From Coprinellus micaceus (taxonomy: Eukaryota > Basidiomycota > Agaricomycetes > Agaricales > Psathyrellaceae), in the NCBI GenBank assembly GCA_951394405.1, contig OX596335.1, positions 2,418,001 to 2,482,000 of the forward strand: DNA of 64,000 nt. Direction: 5' to 3'. The position numbers were made by a program, and so were the translations under genes. Positions within the stretch are counted from its first letter, which is position 1. Each line of letters starts with the position of its first letter. Shown one piece after another: positions 46,294 through 57,430 of this stretch. The notes under the pieces were generated by a model. It saw nothing but the letters and a program-made list of their open reading frames with translations. It made no database searches and was not told the origin of the DNA.

Positions 46294-46360
46294 TGTCACA
46301 TGTGACATGTATTGTCCGACCCTAACCCAGTGGCGAGGTTTCAGGTCCTTACCCTAACAC
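46294..46360. promoter_or_regulatory. Palindrome and telomere-like boxes upstream of RAP1
   Basis: A perfect 14-bp palindrome, TGTCACATGTGACA (46294-46307), with a CACATGTG core, is followed by ACCCTAACCC (46319-46328) and ACCCTAACAC (46351-46360). The latter two are the complement of the TTAGGG telomeric repeat. All lie within 93 bp of the RAP1 ATG at 46387. They are consistent with telobox elements bound by telomere or Myb/TRF-type factors. Regulation is inferred. Confidence 0.45.
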
Positions 46361-46386
46361 ACAACCTTAATCTCGGGGCAGCAGCC

Positions 46387-48367
46387 ATGGCCATGGTAAT
46401 GAACCCTGTCCGTCCTGATAACCGACACGCCTAACCCCTCTTCACGGCGTAAAACCACAGATATTCCAGGATAGCAATGGGCAGGCCGTCAAATTTTTTA
46501 TCCAGAAAGATCTTCCACAAGATATTCAAGCAGACCTCTGCGACACCATAACAGTATGTCCCTCCAGGTCCATCCAACCACTCTGCTCAATCCCTTCCTC
46601 CTTTGCAGGCTCTTGGAGGTCGTGTCGAAACCAAGGTCCCAAGAGCAGGCTTCATCCTTGTTCAATTTGGTACTCCTGAAGAGGACCGCCTGAGGGCATG
46701 TTGGTTCCAGCCCGCCGAGCGACCAGAACGGTTTTTCGTGCCATACACCTACGTTGAGGCATGCAAGGCCCAAGGATCGCTCCTTCGCCAGATTTTTGTA
46801 GAGAATGGGCACCCGATATCGATGTACATCCATCATAGCATCGCAAATCCCAACGCGAGGTCAGCACTGAGCATGCGGATTATCGTGCGTTTATCTCTCG
46901 CCACCCACCGCACTCGAGGATGTCACTGAATTGGACCACGTTTTCTGCGTTTTCCTGCTTAATATATAGCATTCTGGAGGCAACCCAAATGCTGCTGCTC
47001 AGAACGCTCGTGTCATTCTGGCAGATCCAGACACTGATGTCTTCCAGAACCTCGTCAAGACGTACCAAGGAGACCCAAGCAAATATATCGAATCGTTCCT
47101 ATGGGTGAAGAAATGTATTGACAAGAACGCTGTCGCATACACCCCTCTCATCTACAAGAACCCTGGAGGTCGACGACCTGGAGAAGAGTACGCATGGTCT
47201 CTTGACGTCATATCACAATCCAGATTAGCGAACTAATCAAATGGCTAGACGAACTCAATTCACCGAGGACGACGAAGAAAGGCTTTGCCAATGGATCGCT
47301 GACAAGATCCCATATAAAGAAACAGGAGGTCGAACCGGAAATAGGCTATACCAGCAACTGTGCGAACAGGTCAGCGATCCAACTTGCTTAACCGCCAGCA
47401 CACTGACGGTCTTCGTATCAAGGCTGGCGACTCTAATTATTCCTGGGTTACCCGCCATACATGGCAATCCTGGCGCGAGCGTTACAAAAAGAATGCCTCT
47501 CGCCTCGACGCCAGGATCTCAGCCATCGTGGAGCAAAAACGCCCTGCCCAAGGAGAGAAAGGGCAGTACGGCTACGTCCGCCAGCCCGAAGAAAAACCCA
47601 AACGCACAAGGAAGAAACGCAAAGTCGACCAAGTCGACGAGAGCTATATGCATGCACTTGAAGGCCTCGTGGGCCTTCCAGGCATGCCTCCCATGCCACC
47701 CAACAGTCAGATAACTCCTCATATGGGCATGCACCCTGGTGTGCCGGTACATAATGGCTTCCCAATCATGGAACCACCTCCAGGCATAGCCGGTCCTGGA
47801 CCCTCTCAACAGGGCCCCCCGATTCCGGGACCATACCCTTCCATGATCCCCATGCCTTCTGCGCCTCAACCCCCTCACCCCCCCTCTATGCAGGAGGTTG
47901 CCTGCCCAGGCGAGAGGAGGAAGAGCCCGACACGAGAGGAAGACGAGGAGCCGGAGTGGGCCGTAAAGATTGGCAATGCTCCTCCCCCTCAATGGGCCCA
48001 CCCTATCCCGGACCCCGACAGTCCGAATAAGAGGCCAAGGTTTGGGTTCGTTTCTGCCATCCATCTGGGAATTGGCTTGAGCTCACTAATCCATGTTTCC
48101 AGCGAGCCTCCAGAGGCAGAGGAAGGTCCAGCACCCGACCTTTCTGGTCGGAACGACGCTGCTCATCAAGACATCGACGCGAACGCTTTGGTTCTTGCCA
48201 GCATTCACCTCATCGACCAAAACCTCCTAGAGATCGCCAAAGAGTTCAGGTTCACGCCTGCCGAAGTCAAGGAGTACTACGATAAATGTGGAGAAATGGG
48301 TCAAACCAGTGCCCGATTCCAAGAGATGCGCCAACTACTCCAGGAGAAGTTCCCCTTGTTCGCTTAA
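46387..48367 (+). CDS. RAP1: Rap1-type telomeric protein (BRCT + Rap1-Myb)
   Basis: A shelterin component homologous to Rap1/TERF2IP. The first exon codes only three residues (MAM). One BRCT-like fold spans KFFIQKDLPQDIQADLCDTI to RFFVPYTYVEACKAQGSLL, and a second, weaker one spans VILADPDTDVFQNLVKTY to ESFLWVKKCIDKNAVAY. The Rap1 Myb-like domain follows: RTQFTEDDEERLCQWIADKI, TGGRTGNRLYQQLCEQAG, then WVTRHTWQSWRERYKKN. A basic KPKRTRKKRKV patch, a Pro/Met/Gly-rich linker and a C-terminal helix (ALVLASIHLIDQNLLEIAKE) complete it. Introns: 46396-46460, about 46555-46606, about 46887-46969, about 47189-47248, about 47370-47424, and a 63-nt stop-free one at 48040-48102. In other fungi Rap1 holds telomere length and silencing. 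Confidence 0.83.
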
Positions 48368-48502
48368 ATTATCCCAAATTCAATTGTGCATGCAATGTAT
48401 TTCTAAGTGCCACGGACGAGCTTCGTGTAGCCCCCAATCAAGCAGAAAGCATATTTCCATGACCTGTAGCATATGTTCTGTGTAATTATTCTTGTATACT
48501 GC

Positions 48503-50098
48503 TTAGTCGAACTCGGTCAACAACTTGTAGTGGGCTGCTCTTGTGGGGGCACTCGGACTGTCCGGTTTGCGCCGCCTAGAGAATGATACATAGCATCAGC
48601 AAGACGAAAATAAAGCAGTCTGAGGCAAGGCTTACTTTTCCCCCATAGCGGCAGATGGGAATGAAGCAAACAAGTCAGGGTGTTTTGGAAGCGGAGGTTC
48701 TCTATCGCGAACATGAGCAAAGTAAGCAGGCCTCGTCAAACTATGACATACTTGAAGTATGGATGCTCAAGTGCTGCCTCCGCTGATATTCTCTGCCCTG
48801 GATCGTACGCCAGAAGTGACATGAGCAAGTCAAGCCCATTCACGGAAAGATGGGGGAACTTGTTGCGGAATTGGTCAGGCTGTGGCGCCGGGAGTGTGAT
48901 AGACTTTGCAAGGGGGAGTGAGGCATATCCTGGCCATGAATTGTTGGTTGGTGGTCCAAGGAGCCTGAAGATCATAGAGAGCAACTCCATCTCGTTCTTC
49001 GCTTGGAATAGAGGCTCTTTGAGGAGCAACTCCGCAAAGATGCAGCCGACGGACCACATATCAACTGCGATAGAGTATTTTGTGGCCCCCATCAGAATTT
49101 CAGGTGCACTGTGAGGCATGAGCAATCGCGTTTGCCAATACACACGGGAGAAGCGTACCGGTACCACAGTGTCACCACGAGTTGGGTCAAACCTCCCAAG
49201 CCTACAGGGTCTCCAAACCTCCGAGCGAGACCGAAGTCGGCAACCTTGATCGTCCCGCGGTTATTCATGAGTAGATTGCTCGTCTTCAAATCCCGATGCA
49301 AGATCCAATTCTGGTGGCAATGGTCCACGGCAGAAAGAAGCTGTAGCAGGAGGGTTTTGATTTCGGATATTTTGAATGGCGCAGGCATTGTCGTTAACAG
49401 AGTCTTGAGGTCATGTTCGATAAAGTCCATTACAACGAACACTCTTCCAGGCCGTTCGGGTCGGGTCGGTGGAAGTTCGTAGGGTGAATATACACCAAAC
49501 CATATAAGGTTCGTCACAGTAGGGTAGGGGCGCAACGTTCAACAATAGTGGCGCTGTGATTCATACTTCATTTCCCTGGCATGCAGAGATGTTTCGACAC
49601 GCACTGGGTTAAAGTATCGCCAACCACCACTTCACGGATCCGAACGACATTCTCATGTCGACACGACATAAGCGCGTAGACCTCCCTCAGAGCGGTTATT
49701 GGAAATCCGTTTTTCTCCTCTTCAAGTTTGAGTTTCTTCAGAGCGACAATATCCCCTGACTCCTTGTCCCGAGCACGGAATACAACGCCATACGAGCCTT
49801 CCTCGATCTGGTTCAGCCGTTCGTAACAGTAAACAGATCTGCTCGACTGTATTGCTGGGTGGAACGCCCGCCCTGGTACATAACAGCTCCGAGTTCTGGG
49901 TTTGGGTGGCGCGAGGATAGGAGCAGACTCTCGGGCTGATGTGAGCGTCTTCTCGTCGTTCTGCGAGGTGGATCGTGAAGCTTTGCTTTTGTGCCTTCGC
50001 TTCTGCGGGTGGACCTGAGGCTGACCGATATCATCATCATCCTGGTCCCATTTGGAGCGCTTCTTGGAAGGAGTGGAGGGGCCTGGCTCGGTGGACAT
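48503..50098 (-). CDS. CDK11-like cyclin-dependent kinase (PITSLRE family)
   Basis: A Ser/Thr kinase of the CDK11/CDC2L subfamily, which works in transcription and splicing with cyclin L. The N terminus (start 50098, STEPGPSTPSKKRSKWDQ) has basic nuclear sequence. Kinase motifs: the Gly-rich loop GSYGVVFRARD, VALKKLKLEEE, the alphaC-helix region FPITALREVYAL, the hinge VFVVMDFIEHDLKTLL, HRDLKTSNLLMNNRGTIKVA, the activation-loop start DFGLARRFGDP and APEILMGATKYSIAVDMWSV. The aC ITALRE matches the PITSLRE-type helix. The end splices through EPPLPKHPDLFASFP to the tail TRAAHYKLLTEFD and TAA at 48503-48505. Introns occur near 49500-49575, 49090-49150, 48700-48752 and 48571-48632. Confidence 0.85.
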
Positions 50099-50577
50099 GG
50101 AGGTACGAAGGAAAACAGATTTCACACCAAACGGCAACAGGTGCTTGGACTGTCCATCACCCTCCCGGGCCGCGACGAGCCGCACTAGCCATCAACTACC
50201 AACTCGAACCGGCGCAGGCAAATTGGAAAACGCAAAGCAGGGCTGTTCGTTTGGGACCTCGCAGAGGTATTTACTGGCCATATCATACCAATGTCCTACA
50301 TTTTCAACCTGGAGAGACCATACCTGAATACCGCGGCATTGTCCCGCATCCTCGATGCTGCTCGCCAGGGGTTCACCAGGAGCGTTTTGGTAAGAGTCAT
50401 ACTACATACATGCTCTTGTTGGAGTGGCGGCCCGCCTATGATATGCAAAGCGAGTGAAACGAGTATGTGGGAGCCAGGACGATTCATGCACTTCCGTGTT
50501 GGGTATGGTAGCAGAGACGGCTTAAATAAATGTAGCTGATTTGAAGAACCAGACTTGACCCCCAAACCCCCACCTTT
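50099..50577. other. 479-bp gap between CDK11 start and TTL stop; possible small plus-strand ORF
   Basis: On the plus strand, ATG 50291 opens an 82-codon frame beginning SYIFNLERPYLNTAALSRIL and ending at 50539. The first 40 residues look helix-forming and could be real, but the remainder (CSCWSGG.., FRVGYGSRDG) does not. I have no family match. The region must also contain the CDK11 promoter. I call no gene. Confidence 0.2.
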
Positions 50578-52114
50578 TTAGTCCCAGCTCCGCGTCTCCA
50601 TGTCAAGACATTTTTTCAAGCGAGAGCGAACCTCTCCTACAGGCCAACTATGTTGCTGCTCTAGTTCGGTTGTGAAGAATGGCTTCACGCAGGTCTGGGC
50701 GATGCTTTTGAAGAGGTCCTCCAAGATCCATGTGAGCCTTGGTCCGGTCATCTCGATGGCGGGCTCAGCATTAATTTCCAAGAGCTGGACCTGGAAGCGA
50801 TCCAACCGGTTGCTGGAGCCGGTGTCTGAGACGAGGAAGTCGACTCCGTAAAGCTCGAAAGCGTTAGGGAAAGGCTGTACATGCAGAAGATCAGACCATG
50901 AAGAAGTGAATGGAGGCCGAAAAGTACCTGGAAGTGAACAGGGCTGTCGACTGCGGCCTTGAAAGTGTCGGCCAGTACATCAGAAACTTGATTGACGATG
51001 CTGTTCAGGTCCCCTTCGGTGAACTCTCCGGGGCCTCCAGAGAGGATGCGTCGTCCAATAAGTTCGTTGAATAGCCTGACATGCTCGTCACCAAGCTCCG
51101 TTTGGAGACACGTGTTTGTCAAGTGGGGCTTCAAGCTAACCTCAAGTTCGCCTTCCCCTACGTCAGGTTTAGAGTAGGGAACGGGTGCGAAGAGCGCCAG
51201 GATGCGGGTGCACATAAATACTTTGAGTGCGCCCAATGCAACACAATAAACTCGGAGATGGAACTAGATAAGCCGTATTAGAGTCGATAAGTTGACCGGG
51301 TGGCCTCGATTCCAGTATTTACATACCTTGTGACCAGACAGAGGGTTCGCTTTGCTCTTTCCGTCGACCGCAATCTCGTGCGGATCGAAAAGTAATGGGG
51401 TTGGAAGGTATTCCTAGCAGTTCAAGATCAGTCAAAAAACAGCGGTCGGTGGATATGAAGATCTCCACCTGGACGACAAAGTAACGCAGCTGGGAGGTGA
51501 CGACAGCCGTATTCGACGCACCACCATTTTCCTCGTCTTCGTCCTCATCATCGGACTCGAAGCCTTCGAAGATCCGTTGTAGTTGCTCTTTAGAGTTGAA
51601 CAGACGGATGCCCATCCCTCGATCGGCCATCCCACTTTCATAAAAAAAAATATCACCATCTGAATGCGCCACAGAAGCAGGTAACAGTTACTGACGGCTT
51701 GAGGATCCACCAGGCATCGCCACTCTCAAGCTTGTCGCCAAGCTCATACAGATCGTCCAACCACATCTCGTCGAGCTCGTCCGCAAAGGTCAACTCGAGG
51801 TCATATGTCTCCGGAATCGCGACCCTCAGGATAGTCTCTGGGTGCTTTGTCGCGTAGGCGCGGGTGACACGCGACAAAAAGTGCTTTCGGATGAGAGCTT
51901 TTCGGAAGGTGTAGCTGGAAGATAAGACGTTTTTTGGATCGAGAAGGGGCCGTTCGTGGTCGAGGCTGTCGTACGTCGACCACTGCAGCAGCTTCCCTGA
52001 CCCCGTCGGGGCGTCTATATATGCGACGCCGAGGTCGTTGAGGGCATCGCGGACGAGTCTCTCGGTGAGCGGCGCATCTGGCCAGTGGACGAAAGCAGAG
52101 AAAGAGGGAGCCAT
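50578..52114 (-). CDS. Tubulin-tyrosine-ligase-like (TTL) domain protein
   Basis: An ATP-grasp enzyme of the TTL/TTLL family, similar in layout to the single fungal TTL-domain protein (yeast Pby1 carries this domain). It starts at 52114 with APSFSAFVHWPDAPLTERLV. Family features are DDLYELGDKLESGDAWWILKP, ADRGMGIRLFNSKEQL, RYFVVQEYLPTPLLFDPHEI, the catalytic block FHLRVYCVALGALKVFM (H/R of the TTL motif), HLTNTCLQ, FPNAFELYGVDFLVSD and VQLLEINAEPAIEMTG with the metal-binding E/N. The C terminus ends in SRLKKCLDMETRSWD. The intron after WWILKP (near 51635-51694) has an odd GTCAGT donor and lies next to a run of nine T, so the model is less sure there. Substrate is not shown by the sequence. 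Confidence 0.82.
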
Positions 52115-52240
52115 GCGTGGGAGATACCTGACGGCGGTGAAAATCACGGACCCTTCACTGGCAACTGTCCGCGTGCAGACTTGGATTCGAATCGTATTAG
52201 ACTCTGGCATCGACCCTGGCCTGGCCCAGGCGACGGCGAC
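52115..52240. promoter_or_regulatory. 126-bp divergent promoter, TTL protein / MMM1
   Basis: This is the whole space between the two opposite start codons (52114 and 52241), so the promoters must overlap. No TATA box is evident. Co-regulation is possible but unproven. Confidence 0.45.
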
Positions 52241-53336
52241 ATGTCTTCCAACTACGTATTCTCATTCCAGCCAACCTTCACCCAGGGGCTCATCCTCGGC
52301 CAGCTCTCCGTTATCCTCCTGCTCGGCGCTATTCTCAGATACCTCTTCTTCGACTCCAGCAAAAACCCCTTCGAAACGACCACCTACCATCCACAGTTCG
52401 ACAAGAACTCAATTCTGCGGAAACAGAACGTTGAGACGCAGTCGGGCGCCGAATTAGAGGTGCCAGAGTCGCTCAAATGGTTCAACGTTCTTCTCCGGCA
52501 GGTGCATATCAGTCGTGCCGCCCCGTCCGCATGCGCGTATCTCATTTGCCTCCCAGATTGTGGACATATATAGGTCTAAGCTACGCGACGACACCCCTGG
52601 AATTGAAGGGGACGAGATTGCGAGGCAAAGGTTAGAAGCCTTTGCCAACAAAATACGACCCGCTGGGTTTCTGGTGCGCGCTTAATTGTCGTCGAAAGTC
52701 CCCTCCGCCTATCGTGTGTTCAGGACCAAATTAAAATACATTCTGTGGATCTCGGGGTCTCTGCGCCGACACTCTTCAATGCTCGAATCCAGCAGAAGGG
52801 GTCGGACGACCTTTCGTTGCCCGAGGTGGGTCGTCGCTTCGTAAGCTACGCTTCCGTTACTAACATGCGTTGAACCTAGGTGACGGAATTCGACGCAGTC
52901 TACCAGGACACGCTATCCATATCACTCTCTACATCTTATCTCTTCAACTACCCAACCACCTCCTTTGCGCGTATGCCCATCTCGCTCACTATCTCATTGT
53001 CCCAATTCAAGTCTTCGGTGCGCTTTCGTGTATCGCCTTCTGGCACCTTGCTAATCCTCGAACCAGTTAAGCATTACCCCCCCAGCGCCTGGCGACGTTG
53101 CCCCCGTCCTAACCCTTAACATTTCACCCAATTTCGTCCTCGACTTGTCAACGACATCCTTGATGGGCAGCCGAGCGAAACTCGCCAACGTCCCCAAGTT
53201 ACACGAGTTAATCCAGCACCAAGTACGGCGTGTGCTTGGGGCGCGCGCTGCATGGAAGGTCGTGTTACCCGGCCTTGCAGCTATCCCCCAGGTCAAGGAA
53301 GAACACCAGCAAGAGATCGGGCAGGAGAAGTCATGA
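52241..53336 (+). CDS. MMM1: MMM1, ER subunit of the ERMES ER-mitochondria tether
   Basis: Maintenance of mitochondrial morphology protein 1 is an ER membrane protein whose SMP domain binds and moves phospholipids at ER-mitochondria contacts. The N terminus has the family signature TFTQGLILGQLSVILLLGAI as the single transmembrane helix, then FFDSSKNPFE. The SMP domain starts at ESLKWFNVLLRQIVDIYRSK and continues with HSVDLGVSAPTLFNARIQ, DTLSISLSTSYLFNYPTTSF, LTISLSQFKSSV and LSTTSLMGSRAKLANVPKL, ending in the short helix LIQHQVRRVLGARAAWKVVL. Introns fall near 52503-52560, 52675-52723, 52829-52881 and 53020-53071. ATG 52241 matches homologues. No unusual features. Confidence 0.92.
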
Positions 53337-53517
53337 CCAGGGGGATGAGGGTTGTCAACCCAACAAAATACTGTATTCTTCGTCTATTTTACTGTACACA
53401 GTACGGATACCCACCACTTAAAGTTCAAGCTAAATATTGTATCATTAGACTAGTCTCCAGCCGTGTAATTTGCTATCATGATGCTTTGAACACTCGCTCA
53501 GAATTCACGGACATCCG

Positions 53518-54286
53518 TTAGACGCCCAGTGCGTCCAGCCATTTCTCGACAGCGCTAAAGAGAGGTTGGCCTTCGAGTTTGTCAACGGGAATGATGTCGA
53601 CGAAATGGTTTGACTTTTTGCAGAGTCTATTCTTCGCCTTGAGCTTGTCGATCCGCTCCGGGGTGTCCATAATGGCAATAGGAAACTTGGGTTCGTATAT
53701 GAACTCATCTAGCTCCGTGGGGAGCTTCTCGTCCACGAGGTCGGCATTCGAGACGGGCGGAGAGATGAGGACGAGCCCGCTGGCGGGGTAGGAAGAGATG
53801 TATTTCTGAGTAACCAAGCAGGCAGTAGAACGAGCGATGAACACCGGAGCAAACGGTGTCATGGCGTATTGAACGTTGGAGCGCAGCTCTGGGAAAGAAG
53901 GAGGTTAGAGACTGAATCGCTACGATACACATACCTCACCCTTTGAATACAGGTTCAGCATCTCGGACGAGTTGTTAATTTCAGAGACATAGAGATCGGT
54001 GAACAAGGACATGAAACCCTTCTCCGTGAGCATGGATCCGAGGTCGTTCATCCTAGGCATATCGTTGGGTTCACTTCAATCAATCACACAATGGCACACA
54101 CCCTTCGGCTGACTTCTGGTCCCAGTCCTTGGTTGAGACGAAGACCAATGGAGTTGGTGCGAGCCTGTGTGCAGATTCGGGCGGGTTCCGTATGATGAAG
54201 CTAGAGGTGACAATCGTCCTGAACGCCGCCCTCCTCATGGGAGCGTACATCTTTGCGCGGAGGGGCCCCCAGTAAATACGAAACAT
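53518..54286 (-). CDS. Putative alpha/beta-hydrolase-fold protein
   Basis: Family uncertain. Starts at 54286 (MFRIYWG, with an alternative Met at KMYAPMRR); the first 30 residues are Arg-rich with hydrophobic positions, like a mitochondrial presequence. The rest resembles an alpha/beta hydrolase: LAPTPLVFVSTKDWDQ, LGSMLTEKGFMSLFTDLYVS, FAPVFIARSTACLVTQKYIS, SGLVLISPPVSNADL and a late FPIAIMDTPERIDKLKAKNR, then HFVDIIPV. A clear GxSxG nucleophile elbow is missing (IARSTAC lies where it should be). It is therefore perhaps inactive, or the fold call is wrong. Introns are near 54053-54101 and 53890-53942. Confidence 0.55.
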
Positions 54287-54419
54287 TGTTGCGGAGAGAG
54301 ATGGGAGAAGGAATCCAAGTGGATCCCAAACCCCCGGCGACTTGAGCGAGACCAAGCGGCACGCCTTTGCAAACAGCCATCAATTAGGTCCTCTTCCGTT
54401 CGACTCACTCTCGCCCACA

Positions 54420-55061
54420 ATGGCCACAACATCTTCCAGCCTCCTCTTCGACGACATCTTCACCATAAGCGCCATTGACAAGGAGGGCAAGAAGTTTGAT
54501 CGAGGTTCGGCCACCCCAATGTGATGAGATCGCATTTGAACCTCGTATTTTGTTGCCTAGTGTCCCGCCTCTATGCGCACTCCAAGAACTACGACATGGA
54601 CTTGACCTTGGACTATAACATCGAGCTTTTCCCACTCCAGTCGGGCGAGAGCTTCGCGTTGGCTCTGTCGTCGTCGCTACAACGCGGCGGTGCATCAAAA
54701 ACGGACGATGAAGAGGAGAAGGAGCAGGACGTATGGCGTCCGGACGGGAAGGGTCGCAGAGGCCTCGAAGACGACTATGACTACGTGATGTACGGCAAGG
54801 TACGAATCTCTACTCTCTATTCTCCTTGTGCATTCGAAACAGCCAATTTACTGTTCTCTAGGTGTACAAGTTTGATGGGACCACCGGCGATATCGTGTAT
54901 GTGCCGATCTGGGGATGGTAACTTTGCCCTTGCTGACTTTTCTCCTCTCCAGGACCGTATATGCCTCGTTTGGTGGCCTCCTCATGTCACTAACGGGCTC
55001 GTATCGCCATCTGACAAGCATCGTTTTGGGTGACCCAGTCTACTTACTTGTTCGCAAGTAA
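54420..55061 (+). CDS. RPB8: RNA polymerase subunit Rpb8/ABC14.5 (shared by Pol I, II, III)
   Basis: A common subunit of all three nuclear RNA polymerases with an OB-like fold. The N terminus LFDDIFTISAIDKEGKKFDR is the family start, followed across intron 1 by VSRLYAHSKNYDMDLTLDYN and IELFPLQSGESFALALSSSL. An acidic loop (EEEKEQDVW) precedes DYDYVMYGKVYKFDGTTGDI. The end is VYASFGGLLMSLTGSYRHLT and DPVYLLVRK, exactly the family C terminus. Introns at about 54505-54559, 54800-54861 and 54900-54954 give one frame. The start (54420) is 133 bp from the divergent start of the putative hydrolase. Together with Rpc37 this window therefore encodes two polymerase subunits. Confidence 0.92.
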
Positions 55062-55344
55062 TTGACTCCCCTGCTTCATGGCCCTCATTTCCAATTGTCC
55101 AATCACCCCTCCCCCCACCCATTTGAAGCCTCGTCGCGGTTTTGGCTCCGAAGATATCCCCGCCTTACCGTCTCCCCAAATTCCAATTGACCCGACACCA
55201 AAAGAAGGCGATGCCGCAACTGTTTCATGATCAGGAAACCTCAAATCCGCGATTATACTACACATATTGGGCGGTCGGTATATCAAGACACAACCCTATA
55301 GATCTCCCAAAAGCCTGCTCGAGGGTACTAAGATAAAATCACCA

Positions 55345-56920
55345 TTAACTTGCTTTTAATGTTCTCAATTGGTCAATTACAATAGCGTCGTTCGTGTCGG
55401 CGTGGCGGTATTCAGGCTGGTTGGGAGAGGAGAAGCCCCAGAAGCGACGACCTGCAAGCTTTACGTTCACCTCGACTTCGTGCAAGGGTAACGTCGGCGC
55501 TCCAGCTATCACGGCACGGGGTGGTACCAACGGTGTTTTGACGATGGGTTCCGAGGAGACTGAGCATGATATGTCACGCTGGCTAACACCAAAGAATTTA
55601 GCGAGTTTCTGGGTCCGCCTGCGGTGCTCTGCTTCTTCTAGGCGTACTGGGGCAGAACAGGATTCGACCAATGTATTCCATTCATCTGAAGGGTCGGATG
55701 CTGTTGTTGTTGTGTTGGATTCGTGGGATGCTCTCTCAAGGGAGGGAAGCAAAGACGGTATCCCTGGAAGCGATGGTGGGCTGGCTTGCTCATTGGGGGG
55801 CAGGTGATTTATTGGGGTGTCCATACTCTTCCTGTTCTGGATTTGCTCTGCGTTGACGATCAGCTCATAGGGCAATTCTGGGCCGAAAATCTGCAGGTAG
55901 GCGCCATCGTTAGGACGAATGGCATGGAGATCGCGAAAAGTTCGGTCCGTACCTGAGCAATCTTGCGTGCCCGTCTGACACGGTCTTGCGCAGCTTCAGC
56001 AAGCGGCCTCTCGTCAGCATTCCGCCTGCTTCTCAGACTTGTCGTACGCTGTCCCAGCGACCGAGTTCGTGACAGGTGCGGCCGGGCGCCGGGAGGCGTC
56101 CCATAGCTGGCTGGGATTTGTAGGTCACTAGCGAGCGGCCTCAAATCAAGGCTCTTCGTGCGTTGCCTCCTGAGAGGGAGGGTTTCCTGCTCTACTACGT
56201 CTTGATCTCCAGATTGGTCTGGTGGAAGAACTAGCTCTGGTGGAATCCTGGTCTCTCCAAAGTGCCGCATAAGCTTTGACATACTGGCTTTCCGACGCGT
56301 GTGATTGACATAAACTAGAGGCTGAAACGGCGACGACAGTTCCGAGTAGGTGTCCTGATGGGGAGATACCGAGAGGGGGTCGTGCGGGGGTGGCAAGTCT
56401 TCGATGGCCCCGGGCACTGAGTGCGCACCCATGGCTGACGGTGACAGGGAGGGACGGGGGGTGGATGCCCGGGGCTCGTGGCTTGAGGGTGGAAGGGGAG
56501 TGTCGTCTTCGGGAATGGTCTGGTAGTGAGAAGGGGGAGACTGTGGATGCCTGGCCAGGCGAAGCATTCTCGACTGGTCAAACTGGGAGTTGGCTACGTC
56601 GATAGCGCTCTGGCTGAGGGAGGAAGGGGTATGTCGAGGGTGCCGGGGCTTCCTGATCGTGGATCGCCTTCGGACAGGAATTAGTCCGTCTTCGAGGGCG
56701 TCAAGGTCAGGATTCCGTCCAGCTCTGCTAGTTCCAGAGAGGGAACGGAAGAAAGAGGAGAAGGACCGCTTATGGGACCTCGTAGTCTCTATATACGGTT
56801 TGGCCACTATTCAGTCCAATGTCAAAATCTAGCGCGGGAAAACGTACCCTGCGACGCCGGGCCAATGAGCGACTCAATTGTCGACTTGTTTATCTCCTTT
56901 GCGTCCACAGCATTCAGCAT
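55345..56920 (-). CDS. Disordered hypothetical protein, start uncertain
   Basis: Not recognised. The main exon runs to about 56807, where the frame is open into an acceptor-like TAG. I join it to an upstream exon with ATG at 56920 (LNAVDAKEINKSTIESLIGP). An alternative further exon could add a hydrophobic N terminus (LLLLTALTLLHGAQ), which would make it a membrane protein. The body is Ser/Pro/Arg-rich (RSHKRSFSSFFRSLSG, TSLRSRRNADERPLAEAA) and has one conserved-looking segment spliced at about 55909-55970 (RVRRARKIAQIFGPELPYEL). Near the end are TQKLAKFFGVSQRDI and LHEVEVNVKLAGRRFWGF. The last two segments look structured. No function can be assigned. Confidence 0.5.
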
Positions 56921-57430
56921 CGCTTGGGCACCATGAAGGAGTGTGAGGGCCGTCAGCAACAAGAGCTGCGAAGAGAAAAGACAGTCTATGTGGGAGACGT
57001 GCGGAGGAAAACAAATATGTCGGGTCCAGTCAAGCTATGTACTGGAAGTGCGTTTCGCATCCACAACCAGATCCCCACGGCTCGTCATCTGTGATAGGGA
57101 TCTTGCTCCTGGATTTCAACTCTGCATGGCAACGCACGATGAAATCACTGATCCTGCGAAGTGGTCCGTAATATTAGCCAGGAACGGTTCGCGTCAGCGC
57201 GCTTCCGAGGTAACATATGGATGGGAGACGTCCAGTGTGGAACTGCGGAAATCAATGGGAAGGGTTGTGGTGGGCTGAGAGGGAGAGAGAGGCAGGGTAG
57301 CTGACAAGTTGTACTCTACCGTACGCGTATGTGCCGATCATCTGGTGGGAAGAAAGTGAATGCCTGAAAAGAAACAAAGTACGCCTTACATGTAGTGTTA
57401 AATATAAATTACTGAGATTAGCAACGTGGT

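Noticed and set aside
50291..50539. 82-codon plus-strand ORF and possible structured RNA upstream of CDK11
   Set aside because: It has no recognisable family, and comparison with 5S, U1, U6 and RNase P signatures from memory gave no convincing match.
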